From Gammaproteobacteria bacterium (GTDB taxonomy: Bacteria; Pseudomonadota; Gammaproteobacteria; Steroidobacterales; GCA-2729495), in NCBI GenBank assembly GCA_015709695.1, contig CP054183.1:1600992-1664991 (forward strand): DNA of 64,000 bases, written 5' to 3'. The translations under genes and the position numbers were made by a program. The notes beneath the pieces are model-generated. The model did no database searches, was not told the DNA's origin, and saw only the letters and a program-made list of their open reading frames with translations. Position 1 is the first letter of the stretch. Each line of letters begins with the position of its first letter. Positions 46,618 to 55,822 of this stretch are shown here, piece by piece.

Positions 46618-47720
46618 GACGGCTTGCCCAAGCTTTCGATCAGGACCCTGTACTTCTCCTCGACAGCCCCTGGACCGAAGTGCGCGGCAAAGTAGTCCTG
46701 GATCGGCCCCGGCGGGAACGCACCCGGCCGCGTGCTTACCCCAACAGCAGCCTCCAGTTCCCCTTCGTTCTTCACGACGGTGCCGAGACCGCCGCCGGCA
46801 ATCATGCCATCGGGGTCGACATAGGAAACAATGGGAATACCCCGCCGCATGGCCTGCAGGAAGACGTTCGGAAAACCCTCCCTCTCGGAAGTACTGACGA
46901 GCGTCCGGCAGCGATCGAAGTGGTCCTCGACACTGGCTGGTGGCTGGAAACCCAGAACTCGTAGATTACTGATGCCAGCGGCAGCCGCTTTAACACGACC
47001 ATACAGGGCAGCCTCGCCCGCAGCCGGCGGGCCGATCATGGTAAAGCGGAGGTCCGGCAAGCGACGAGCAAGTTCAACAAACATCAGCGGACGCTTGAAG
47101 GATGCGAGGCGCCCCACCCACAGAATCTCTGTGCGGTCGGCCTCCGGCAGCGACCGGGATCCGGTACCAAGGAAATTTGGGATCAGCACCGCCTCACGGC
47201 CGTAGTGAGTTTGCAGCAATTCCTTCTGAGTTCCATTCTGAACCACGATTACATCCGCTCGCTGCATCCCATATCGGAATAACCAGCGATCGCGTGCGAG
47301 GCGTGGACACTCGCGACCAGGCATAAAATCCGAGTCATGCGCTGCTGCATAAACAAAATGCAGCGGCTGGAATCGCCTGAGCAATGCCAGCAACGCCGGC
47401 ATGTAGCCGGCCGCTCGGCTGTAATAGATATCCGCCCCCGAGCGACGAAGCGCACGCCAGATGCTGGTCATTCGCGGATGCAGGAAACGCAACCCAGGCA
47501 CCCCAGCCGAGGGCCTGTAGGCCTTATAAACCACGCAGCCATCGATGATCTCACCATCAGGCTGGCCATGGTCCTCGGTCACGAAGCTGACCTCGTGACC
47601 CATGCGCTGAAGAAGGCGGGCAATCTGCAGCTGCTGCATCTCCGCGCCCCCCACCTGCTCGATACCCGTGCCGCCGTGGAGCACCGGGTAGATGGTCATG
47701 GAAACGAAGCAGATGCGCAT
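46614..47720 (-). CDS. GT4 family glycosyltransferase
   Basis: 368 residues. N-terminal MRICFVSMTIYPVLHGGTG and GGAEMQQLQIARLLQRMGHEV; C-terminal ILWVGRLASFKRPLMFV and SEREGFPNVFLQAMRRGIPIVSYVD, in which the second Glu of the usual E-x7-E is Gln. This could weaken or alter donor binding, though several GT4 enzymes lack it. Starts 15 bases after the membrane protein gene and overlaps the beta-helix gene. Confidence 0.87.
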   Translation of the reverse strand: MRICFVSMTIYPVLHGGTGIEQVGGAEMQQLQIARLLQRMGHEVSFVTEDHGQPDGEIIDGCVVYKAYRPSAGVPGLRFLHPRMTSIWRALRRSGADIYYSRAAGYMPALLALLRRFQPLHFVYAAAHDSDFMPGRECPRLARDRWLFRYGMQRADVIVVQNGTQKELLQTHYGREAVLIPNFLGTGSRSLPEADRTEILWVGRLASFKRPLMFVELARRLPDLRFTMIGPPAAGEAALYGRVKAAAAGISNLRVLGFQPPASVEDHFDRCRTLVSTSEREGFPNVFLQAMRRGIPIVSYVDPDGMIAGGGLGTVVKNEGELEAAVGVSTRPGAFPPGPIQDYFAAHFGPGAVEEKYRVLIESLGKPS

Positions 47721-47735
47721 GGCTGCGGATGACGT

Positions 47736-49235
47736 TCAGCCCGCTGATGGCACGGTCGGCGCCGAATCTGCTGCACCTTCTGGCGCTTGCAGCAGCACTA
47801 CCTGCCCGCTGTCGAAAAGCGGCTGGAAGCCGAGCGTCTGCAAGCCATCCACCGCCGCCAACACCTCGGCGGAGCTGATCTTCCGATCGACGAGTACGTA
47901 GCGCAAGCCCAGGTCCCGGGCCAGGCCAGCCATCGACTGTGCTTCCGCGAGTCGCTGGCGAATGGTAAGCCGGTCGAACGTCATGGCCTTGCTGCCATGA
48001 CCGGAGGACAGCATGACCAGGGGCGTGTAATACACCAGCGGCGGGAAGCTCACTCGCGGTACTACCAGTGCGCAGCCCTGGAGGTTCTGCTTGCGGATGA
48101 ACGCAAAACACTCGAGCCAGGCTACCGGCAGCTGGTTGGCAACGACTACGCCGAACTCCCGCCAGACAATAACCACCGCAACCAGCCCCAGCCCCCCTAC
48201 CGCCAGTAGCCACCAGCCGCCGGCTGGCAGCGTCGCTGCCAGCAGCCAGGCCACCATTGGACTTGCAAAGAACATATGGTTGACGCTGTTGCCCATCACC
48301 CAGACGATTGCCAGCACAAGGATGCCCACGACAAAGGCCGCAGCAAGCGCTAGATCCGGAGGCAGGATCTGGCCGCGACTCCCGGCGAGCACCAGCGTGA
48401 CGCCCAGCAACGGCAACCAGGGATTGGCCTTGACGATATGCACCGGGTTGCCGAACTCCCGTCGCAGCCGCTGCTGCTGGCCGATGCGCGCATGCACGAG
48501 GACACGGCGCAGGTGGTCGCGAATCACGGGACCATACCGGCCACCGGTGACCAGCCAGGCCAGCGCGAAGCCGAGCAGGAGGGCAGTGAGCAACTGGGCG
48601 TGGCGCTGCTGGCCTGACGCCCAGAAGCCGATGGCCACCACCGGCGTCACCAGCACGAGGATCTGCGTGACCATGCGCTGGGACAACAGGGCGAGCGCCA
48701 CGGCCGTGGCACCGGCCAGCACCCACAATACATTGCCGTCGGCAATATAAGCCGACAACGCTCCCACGAAACCCGTGAACCAGAACAGCGCCAGGCCGCG
48801 CGGCGTGAGCGAGGCAGTCATGATGGCGTTGATCGGCGTCAGCAGGAAAACCAGTGCTGCCAGTACCGCCCGCCAGGGCTCGAGCCCGAACAGCAGGTGG
48901 CCCAGCCCGGCCACCAGCACGGCTGTCAGCAGGTCCACCGCAGCCACGAGGCTCAGCACCAGCGCATAGGGCAGTTCTGCCAGCGGAACGAGCAGGGCCA
49001 TCAGCAGCGGTGGTAGCTGCAGGACCTCGCGCTCCCCAGTCCTGTAGAAGCTGAGTTCCGGGAACAGCGTACGCTGGCGCCTCATTTCCCTTGCGGTGCG
49101 CAGGTAGGTGAAGGCATCGCCAAGTGCCGGGCGCGAGTTGACGCGGACGATGCGCCAGGTCTGCAGGAAAATCACGCCTGCCGCGAGCCAGGACAGGAGC
49201 CAGCCGGTGACAGCCATGCCCGTGTCACCGGTCAT
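47736..49235 (-). CDS. Polytopic membrane protein, possible GT-C-type transferase
   Basis: 499 residues with about 10-12 hydrophobic helices and a soluble C-terminal domain of ~110 residues (WLECFAFIRKQN to the end). An early loop VNSRPALGDAFTYLRTAREMRR carries acidic residues where GT-C enzymes keep their catalytic Asp/Glu. The tail repeats the style of dolichyl-phosphate-mannose transferase-like proteins (LGLRYVLVDR, LGFQPLFDSGQVVLLQ). No family is certain. Start ATG 49235 overlaps the Wzy-like stop (ATGA). Confidence 0.65.
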   Translation of the reverse strand: MTGDTGMAVTGWLLSWLAAGVIFLQTWRIVRVNSRPALGDAFTYLRTAREMRRQRTLFPELSFYRTGEREVLQLPPLLMALLVPLAELPYALVLSLVAAVDLLTAVLVAGLGHLLFGLEPWRAVLAALVFLLTPINAIMTASLTPRGLALFWFTGFVGALSAYIADGNVLWVLAGATAVALALLSQRMVTQILVLVTPVVAIGFWASGQQRHAQLLTALLLGFALAWLVTGGRYGPVIRDHLRRVLVHARIGQQQRLRREFGNPVHIVKANPWLPLLGVTLVLAGSRGQILPPDLALAAAFVVGILVLAIVWVMGNSVNHMFFASPMVAWLLAATLPAGGWWLLAVGGLGLVAVVIVWREFGVVVANQLPVAWLECFAFIRKQNLQGCALVVPRVSFPPLVYYTPLVMLSSGHGSKAMTFDRLTIRQRLAEAQSMAGLARDLGLRYVLVDRKISSAEVLAAVDGLQTLGFQPLFDSGQVVLLQAPEGAADSAPTVPSAG

Positions 49236-50641
49236 GCGCGAGGCGTGCCCCGGCCCGGCTCGCCGACGGGCTCGGCTTCCCCATCGGGCGCCGGCGCCGT
49301 CCGCCACACCACCGGTTCACGCTGCACCTGCCGCCACAGTGCCAGCAACAACCCGACCATGGTGCTGGTCGCGAGCTCAGGGCTGAAGATGCCCGCGTTG
49401 TGGAATACCGCGTTGCCCATCACCGCCAGCAGGCCGACCGAGAAGCAGAGGTACGGGATACGCAGGTCCGGGTGGGTCCGGAGCACCGCGGCCTTCAACG
49501 TCCGCTGCGCCTTCCACAGCGCCCACAGGCAGGCCAGCAGCACCAGCCAGCCGGGCACACCTGCCCGCACGCCGACATTGATGTAATGGTTGTGGGGCGC
49601 CAGCACCTCTGCCGCCAAGACACCGGAAAACACCGCATCCCCGCCGATGACCTCCCGCGCATACTCGCGCTGTGTCGGCCCGATGACCGGGTGCTTGAGC
49701 ACGCTGGTGATGCCATGCACCTGGTACATGATCCGGGTCACGACCTCGTCGATGCTGGTGCCACCGAAGCGGTCCGCCAGCGTTCCACTGGAGAGGGCTA
49801 CCTGGTTCACGGCGCCGGGGCTGGCGCCCGGAGCCCGACTGCCGATCAGCTGTTGCATGCCGATGAATGCCAGCGCCAGCACCGCCAGCAGGACAAGGTT
49901 GCGCGCTCGTTGCTGCGCCTTCAAAACCAGGTACAGCACACCCACGAAGAAAACTGCTGCAGATGCCCGCTCGGCATTGAGGAACAGTCCCAGCACCAGC
50001 ACCACCAGCGCCGCCAGCCAGATCAGCTTTTTCTCCCGCTGGTAAAGGCCCACCGCCAGGAACGGAAATGACGCCAGCAGGTACGAGAAGATATGCGGAG
50101 GCCCGTACAGGCCGGCGATCTGGCTGCCCTCGCCAATCATCATCTCGCCGGTGTCACTCGAGTGCAGCATCCAGTCGCGGATCGAGGCAAACGGCTCGCC
50201 GATGAAAAACACCAGGCTGCCGAACACCACCTGTATCACGCCTACGACCACCAGCAGCTTGAGGATCTGCCGCCTGGTTGCCGGGTAGCTGCAAACGTCG
50301 GCCAGGAGCAGGATGTAGACGGCCGCACGGAGGTGCCGGCCGGGGTTGCCAATGACACCACCGCGCAGGAAATCATGGGCCACGTCCAGCATGCTGAACA
50401 GCACCAGCAGCATGACCACCGCCGACAGGCGCCCACTGGAGAATGCAAGCCGCGACAGCCGGCCACCGTAGAGCAGCAGCGCCGCCAGGAACAGGAAATT
50501 CTCAGGTGCCAGGTTGACACCGGGCAACACCGGTAACGGAAAGAAACGGATGAGGATCAGGCCCACGAGCAGCCACAGGCCCAGCGACCCGGCCCGGGCC
50601 TGGCCTGGAATGGTGGTCAACCTGCGTGCATCGGCCGCCAT
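49232..50641 (-). CDS. O-antigen ligase/polymerase-like (Wzy/WaaL) membrane protein
   Basis: 469 residues, about 11 helices. The large periplasmic loop includes VLKHPVIGPTQREYAREV and the Wzy_C hallmark APHNHYINVGVRAGVPGWL. The His in this motif is essential in ligases and polymerases. In a locus with a flippase it most likely polymerises the repeat unit in the periplasm. Starts six bases after the flippase stop. Confidence 0.85.
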   Translation of the reverse strand: MAADARRLTTIPGQARAGSLGLWLLVGLILIRFFPLPVLPGVNLAPENFLFLAALLLYGGRLSRLAFSSGRLSAVVMLLVLFSMLDVAHDFLRGGVIGNPGRHLRAAVYILLLADVCSYPATRRQILKLLVVVGVIQVVFGSLVFFIGEPFASIRDWMLHSSDTGEMMIGEGSQIAGLYGPPHIFSYLLASFPFLAVGLYQREKKLIWLAALVVLVLGLFLNAERASAAVFFVGVLYLVLKAQQRARNLVLLAVLALAFIGMQQLIGSRAPGASPGAVNQVALSSGTLADRFGGTSIDEVVTRIMYQVHGITSVLKHPVIGPTQREYAREVIGGDAVFSGVLAAEVLAPHNHYINVGVRAGVPGWLVLLACLWALWKAQRTLKAAVLRTHPDLRIPYLCFSVGLLAVMGNAVFHNAGIFSPELATSTMVGLLLALWRQVQREPVVWRTAPAPDGEAEPVGEPGRGTPRA

Positions 50642-50647
50642 CGCCCC

Positions 50648-52174
50648 TCAGCCCCGCACGCGCCGGCGCAGGCCGTCGAACAGGCGGAGTTCCTCCGCAT
50701 CGAGGCCATGGTTGAAGAACACCGCCACGCAGTAGAGCAGCCCGCAGCCGGCGATGAGCAGCAGCAATTGCATGACGTCGACCACGTGTTCCTTCAGCAG
50801 CAGCGCCACGGTGACCGGCACCGCGAGGTTGACTACCGTGCGCCCCATCATCGCGAACGGGAAACTCAGCGGCACCGAAAACACGCGCCGGAAGGCGAAC
50901 CAGTAGAGCGCCAGCTGCAGTACCGCCGCGCTGCCCGTCGCCAGCGCCGCCCCGGCGATGCCCCAGCGTGGCACCAGCAGCACATCGAGCAGCAGATTGT
51001 AGACAGAGGTCAGGCCCGAGAACAGCAACAGGACGTTCTTCTCCAGCACCGCTATCAGGGGCACGAAGGGAAAGGTCAGCCCGAGGCAGAAGCCGAAGCC
51101 CGCGAGGACCGCCAGCGGCCCGAAGGCTGGCGCATAGGCCGGCGAATACACCAGGCGGATCACCTCCCCGCCCAGCACCAGCAGCAGCGTCACCAGCGGC
51201 CAGTGCAGCAGCATCACCGCCTTGTTGAGGAAGCGGAAGGCCCGCAGCAGCTCCGCCTGGCCGCCGCCGGCAGCATGGCGGGCGGTCAGCAGCGGCGTCA
51301 GCACGCCGCGCAACAGGCTCGCCGGGTTGAGGGCGTTCGCGAACAGGATCAGCGTCGAGGCCAGGCCGTACAGGGCCACCTGTTCCGGCCCGAGGTAATG
51401 GGCGATGACGAAGCTGTCCACCGACAGATCGCGGAACACGTTGACATTGATCGCCAGGTAGCCGATGAGCGAGTAGCGCAGGATGCGGCCGCGGTAGTCG
51501 TCGGCGTCGATCTCCGCCGCGCCGCCCGCCGCCGGCGGATGCGCACCGAGCCACTGCCGGTTGCGCACCAGGATGTAGGCCAGCGCCAGCGCCGGCGCCA
51601 CGAACAGCGCGCCCAGCACGCCGACCAGGCCGAGCCCGGCGAGGAAAGCCACGGTGAACCCGGCGAGCTTCAGCAAGGCCACGACCGCCCGCAGCCCGCT
51701 CATCTCCACGTAGGCGCCCCGCGCGGAGAACAGGCTGTAGCCGTTGATGCTGTTCGCGCTCTGCACCACGAGGATCGCGCAGACCAGCAGCAGCGCATCG
51801 GTCAGCGCCGGCGGGAAGGCGAAGAAGGCGCCGACCGGCCCGCGCGCCGCCAGCAGGATGCCGCAGAACGCCAGCAGTGCGATCGCCCGCACCACCCGCA
51901 CCGCGAGCAGCAGCGAGCGCAGGGCACCGAAGCGCCCGCGCGCCACCATCTCCGCGCCGAAGCGCTGCAGGGTGGCCTCCAGCCCGCAGGAGGTCACGTA
52001 GGAGCCGATCATGATGATGGAGCCGGCGAGCTTGTAGGCGCCGTAGTCCGTCACGCTGAGCGTGCGCACGGTGAGGATGGAGACCGCCACCCCCACCACC
52101 GTCTCCACCAGGAAGGCGCCGTAGCCGGCAGCCGACCAGGCGAGGGCGTTCTGCCGCGGGGCCGCGGGTTTCAT
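50648..52174 (-). CDS. Polysaccharide flippase (Wzx / MOP superfamily)
   Basis: 508 residues with about 12-14 transmembrane helices. The N-terminal segment WSAAGYGAFLVETVVGVAVSILTVRTLSVTDYGAYKLAGSI in pieces matches the polysaccharide export domain, and LGPEQVALYGLASTL is the conserved helix 7-8 region. It flips lipid-linked repeat units across the inner membrane. ATG overlaps the asparagine synthase stop. Confidence 0.87.
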   Translation of the reverse strand: MKPAAPRQNALAWSAAGYGAFLVETVVGVAVSILTVRTLSVTDYGAYKLAGSIIMIGSYVTSCGLEATLQRFGAEMVARGRFGALRSLLLAVRVVRAIALLAFCGILLAARGPVGAFFAFPPALTDALLLVCAILVVQSANSINGYSLFSARGAYVEMSGLRAVVALLKLAGFTVAFLAGLGLVGVLGALFVAPALALAYILVRNRQWLGAHPPAAGGAAEIDADDYRGRILRYSLIGYLAINVNVFRDLSVDSFVIAHYLGPEQVALYGLASTLILFANALNPASLLRGVLTPLLTARHAAGGGQAELLRAFRFLNKAVMLLHWPLVTLLLVLGGEVIRLVYSPAYAPAFGPLAVLAGFGFCLGLTFPFVPLIAVLEKNVLLLFSGLTSVYNLLLDVLLVPRWGIAGAALATGSAAVLQLALYWFAFRRVFSVPLSFPFAMMGRTVVNLAVPVTVALLLKEHVVDVMQLLLLIAGCGLLYCVAVFFNHGLDAEELRLFDGLRRRVRG

Positions 52175-54105
52175 CGTCCACCGCCCGGCTGGCTCGTGGC
52201 CGCCACGTCGGCATCCAGCCACGCCTGGAACCCCAGCACGAACCACATCTGGCCCGACCAGTCATGCGCGCCCGAGACGTGCTCCCGCCACTTCGCCCGG
52301 ATCCCGGCCGGGTCGAAATAGCCTTCGCGCCGCAACCGGTCCTCCGCCAGCAGCCCCTCGGCCCAGTCGCGCAGCGGTCCCCGCAGCCAGCTGTCGATCG
52401 GCACGGCAAAGCCCCGCTTCGGCCGGTCGATCAGCACGCGGGGCACGTGCCGGTACAGCACCTGGCGCAGCAGCCACTTCGATTGCCCGTCCCGGACCTT
52501 GAGATCCGGCGGCAGGCACCAGGCGAACTCCGCCACGCGATGGTCCAGCAGCGGCACGCGGGCCTCGAGGCTCACTCCCATGCTGGCGCGGTCGACCTTC
52601 ACGAGGATGTCGTCGGGCAGGTACATCACCATGTCCTGGAACATCATGAAGTCCAGGAAGCGGTCGAACGACGGCCAGCGGGCAGGATCGGTGAGCACGG
52701 TCAGCGGCTCGCGCGCACCCGGCACGATCCGTTCCGGCTCGGGCCAATGGGAGATGCGGTGGGCGAAGAACCGCTCACGCGATGCCGCCGGCAGCATGGC
52801 CGCGAGCTTGCGCAGCGGGTGCCCGGTGAACTCCGGTGCGAGCGCACCGACCAGCGACGCCAGCGCGCGCCGCAGCGGCCGGGGCATCCAGCCGATGCGG
52901 CGCCACAGGGCGGATTCACGGAAGTAGCGCCGGTACCCCGCGAAGAACTCGTCCCCGCCGTCGCCGGAGAGCGCCACCGTGACGTGCTGGCGCGCCAGCT
53001 TCGCGACCAGATAGGTGGGAATCTGCGAGGAATCGGCGAACGGCTCGTCGTAGAGCGTGGGCAGCAGCGGGATCACGCCCATCGCCTCCTCCGGGCTGAC
53101 GTAGAGTTCCGTGTGCCGGGTGCCGAGATGGCGCGCCACCTCGGCGGCGTGCACCGCCTCGTTGAACCCCGCCTCGTGGAAACCGATGCTGAAGGTGTTC
53201 ACCGGTTGCGACGACTGCGCCTGCATCAGCGCCACCACGGTGGAGGAGTCGATGCCGCCGGAGAGGAACGCGCCCAGCGGCACGTCAGCCTCCATGCGCA
53301 GGGCCACCGCGTCCTTCAGCAGCGCCTCCAGTTCGTCGATGGCCTGCTCCGGCGCCACCCTGCGCGGCCTGGCCGCGCCCTGCTCCGCCACCTGCGCCGC
53401 GGACCAGTAGGCCTGCGGCTGCGGGAGATCGCCGGGCGCGGCCGCTGCCGGCAGGCTCAGGCAGGTGCCGGGCAGGAGCTTGTGGATGCCGCCATGGATG
53501 GAGAACGGCGCGGGCACGTAGCCGTGGCGCATGTAGAGGGCCAGCACGTCGCGGTCCACCTCGCCCCGCCAGGCCGGATGCGCCCGCAGCGCCTTCAGCT
53601 CGGAGCCGAAGAGGAACACCCCGCCCATCCAGCCGTAGTACAGCGGCTTCTCGCCGAGGCGGTCACGGGCGAGGTGCAGCGTCCGCTCCTGCCTGTCCCA
53701 CAGGGCGAAGGCGAACATGCCGTTGAAGCGCCCGAGCGCCGCGCGCAGCCCCCAGTGGGCGATCGCCGCCAGCATCACCTCGGTGTCGGAATGGCCCCGC
53801 CAGGCCACCGGCCCGGCGGCGGCCTCGAGCTCGGCGCGGACCTGGCGGTAGTTGTAGACCTCGCCGTTGAAGGCGATGACGTAGCGGCCGCAGGCCGAGT
53901 GCATCGGCTGGTGGCCTTCGGGAGAGAGGTCGATGATCGACAGGCGGCGGTGGCCGAGGCCGATGCCCGCCTCCGCGTCCTGCCAGATGCCGCCGTCGTC
54001 GGGTCCTCGGTGGCGGATGCGCTCCGCCATCGCCCCGAGGATCGCGGCCCGGGACGCGGCATCGCGGGCATGGCCCCGGTCAATGAAGCCGCAGAGGCCG
54101 CACAT
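52171..54105 (-). CDS. Asparagine synthase-type amidotransferase (exosortase-locus type)
   Basis: 644 residues. Cys2 (MCGLCGF) is the glutaminase nucleophile after Met removal, followed by RIRHRGPDDGG, HRRLSIIDLSPEGHQPM and FNGEVYNY. The synthetase domain has the PP-loop FLSGGIDSSTV and LSGDGGDEFFAGY. Similar enzymes occur in exosortase-A-linked EPS clusters and are thought to amidate a sugar acid or another polymer component instead of making free asparagine. Overlaps the flippase start; 75 bases after the exosortase gene. Confidence 0.9.
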   Translation of the reverse strand: MCGLCGFIDRGHARDAASRAAILGAMAERIRHRGPDDGGIWQDAEAGIGLGHRRLSIIDLSPEGHQPMHSACGRYVIAFNGEVYNYRQVRAELEAAAGPVAWRGHSDTEVMLAAIAHWGLRAALGRFNGMFAFALWDRQERTLHLARDRLGEKPLYYGWMGGVFLFGSELKALRAHPAWRGEVDRDVLALYMRHGYVPAPFSIHGGIHKLLPGTCLSLPAAAAPGDLPQPQAYWSAAQVAEQGAARPRRVAPEQAIDELEALLKDAVALRMEADVPLGAFLSGGIDSSTVVALMQAQSSQPVNTFSIGFHEAGFNEAVHAAEVARHLGTRHTELYVSPEEAMGVIPLLPTLYDEPFADSSQIPTYLVAKLARQHVTVALSGDGGDEFFAGYRRYFRESALWRRIGWMPRPLRRALASLVGALAPEFTGHPLRKLAAMLPAASRERFFAHRISHWPEPERIVPGAREPLTVLTDPARWPSFDRFLDFMMFQDMVMYLPDDILVKVDRASMGVSLEARVPLLDHRVAEFAWCLPPDLKVRDGQSKWLLRQVLYRHVPRVLIDRPKRGFAVPIDSWLRGPLRDWAEGLLAEDRLRREGYFDPAGIRAKWREHVSGAHDWSGQMWFVLGFQAWLDADVAATSQPGGGR

Positions 54106-54180
54106 CGCTCGTCCCCGGGCGGCCCACGCCACCTGGCGCGGCTGTCGTCGCCGCGGCGCTCCCGTCGGGTCTGGTGATCA

Positions 54181-55818
54181 TCACTGCGCGGGGCTGCCCG
54201 CCGGTCCCGCCACCAGGCTCTTCTGCGGGATGAAGTAGTAGAGCTTCGGCTCGGCGAGGCGGATGAAGGCCTCCACGCGGCGGTCCGCGGCGGCGATGTC
54301 CTCGCCGCCGGTGACGGGCACGGTGACCCGCACCATGGCGCCGTCGGTGCGGTTGTGCCACAGCGAATCCCAGAAGATGAACCACTTCACCAGGTACTCG
54401 CTGGTGAGGTAGCGGCCGCGCTGCATGAACCAGTAGTACACCAGTGCCCTGGTGTCGCCCTTGGTGATGAGCGCGCGGTTGACCTGCAGCGGCGCGCCGC
54501 CCGGGCCGGCATCGGCGAGGCTGCGGGTGCCGAACTCCTCGATCTGCCAGCCGCCGCCGGGCAGGCAGGCCTTGGGCGAGTGCACCGAGGCGCCCTTGCG
54601 CTGGGAGTCGTAGTAGGCGACGTAGAAGTCCAGCGGCACGGGGTCGCCCTGCTGCCTGTAGGTGGCGACCAGGTAGTCGGTGAGCTTCAGTTCGCCGAGC
54701 ACATCGCTGCCGAGGACGCCGTCCTGGCCGCGCCAGGTGCCGAGCACCAGCGGGAAGCTGCTGAGCGCGGCACGCCCCTGCGGCACCACCTCCTCGCGGA
54801 CCTGGATGGCGAGCGAGCCGGCCATGCCGGCCACCAGCAGCCCGAGCGCCACGTAGACCGGTGCGCGGGCGCCGCGCTCGCCGACGAGGTAGCGGAAATC
54901 CCCGAGGCCGGGGATCTCCACCTCGAACACCTCGGCCAGCCGGCGCTTCTCGATCAGGGCGAAGGCGCCCATCTCCAGGAACAGCAGCGCGATGCAGGCG
55001 ACGAAGATGATCCAGCCCTCGAAGTAGTGCAGGAAGCCCTCGGCCTGGCCGGTGCCGTAGCGGTTGACCAGCACGCCGGTGACGGCGATGCGGAAGCTGT
55101 TCATGAAGATGGTGATCGGCACCGCGGAGAGGAAGATCACCGCCTTCTGCCACAGGCGGCCGCGGAAAATGTAGGCGCAGAAGAACGAGAAGCTGACCAG
55201 CGGGAAGAGATAGCGCAGGCCGCTGCAGGCCTCGACCACCTGCAGCTGGTAGACGCCGAGGTCGATGACATTGCCTTCGAGGTAGACGCTGATGCCGATG
55301 GCGCGCAGGAACGTGGTGCCGATCTCCGAGGACCAGAGCTGGAACAGGTTGGAGAGGTTCCACTGGAAGAAACGCGGCAGCGGGATCATGAACACCAGGT
55401 ACACCAGCCCCGGCCAGAGCACCCGCACGCCGCGCCAGCCGACGGCCGTCCACACCAGGCCCCAGAGCGTCAGCAGGAAGGCGTACTGGATGACGGTGTA
55501 GATGGCGCTGAGCTCGCCGAGCACGAAGCCGGCGAGGCCGAGCACGACCAGCACCAGGCCGGCGGCCGAGGGCGCCGTCGGCGTGGCCCGCAGCTGCTCG
55601 GCCCTGGCCCACAGCAGGTAGAGGCTGACCAGCGGGATCAGATAGCCATGCTGGTACTCGGGCTCCTGCCACCACTGCACCATCAGCCACAGGCCGTCGC
55701 GGAAGATCACCGCCAGCGCCAGCGCGCAGGCGACGAGCAGGGCGAGCCCGGCGCGGGACCAGGGCGGCGCCGGGACGGCGGCAGGGGTTGCGGGCGATGG
55801 GGCCGGGTTCGTTGTCAT
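54181..55818 (-). CDS. Exosortase fused to EpsI domain (XrtD/VPLPA-CTERM type likely)
   Basis: 545 residues. Residues 20-310 form an eight-helix exosortase with catalytic Cys198 (VEACSGLRYLF), Arg243 (MNSFRIAVTG) and His264 (HYFEGW). Residues about 330-530 are an EpsI domain (WRGQDGV, DFYVAYYDSQRKGASVHSPKACLPGGGW). Exosortases cleave and transfer proteins bearing PEP/VPLPA-CTERM tails and their genes lie in EPS loci. The fused form is typical of the VPLPA-specific type. A suitable substrate is at 29630-30571. ATG 55818 is four bases after the GT4 stop. Confidence 0.9.
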   Translation of the reverse strand: MTTNPAPSPATPAAVPAPPWSRAGLALLVACALALAVIFRDGLWLMVQWWQEPEYQHGYLIPLVSLYLLWARAEQLRATPTAPSAAGLVLVVLGLAGFVLGELSAIYTVIQYAFLLTLWGLVWTAVGWRGVRVLWPGLVYLVFMIPLPRFFQWNLSNLFQLWSSEIGTTFLRAIGISVYLEGNVIDLGVYQLQVVEACSGLRYLFPLVSFSFFCAYIFRGRLWQKAVIFLSAVPITIFMNSFRIAVTGVLVNRYGTGQAEGFLHYFEGWIIFVACIALLFLEMGAFALIEKRRLAEVFEVEIPGLGDFRYLVGERGARAPVYVALGLLVAGMAGSLAIQVREEVVPQGRAALSSFPLVLGTWRGQDGVLGSDVLGELKLTDYLVATYRQQGDPVPLDFYVAYYDSQRKGASVHSPKACLPGGGWQIEEFGTRSLADAGPGGAPLQVNRALITKGDTRALVYYWFMQRGRYLTSEYLVKWFIFWDSLWHNRTDGAMVRVTVPVTGGEDIAAADRRVEAFIRLAEPKLYYFIPQKSLVAGPAGSPAQ

Positions 55819-55822
55819 GGCT

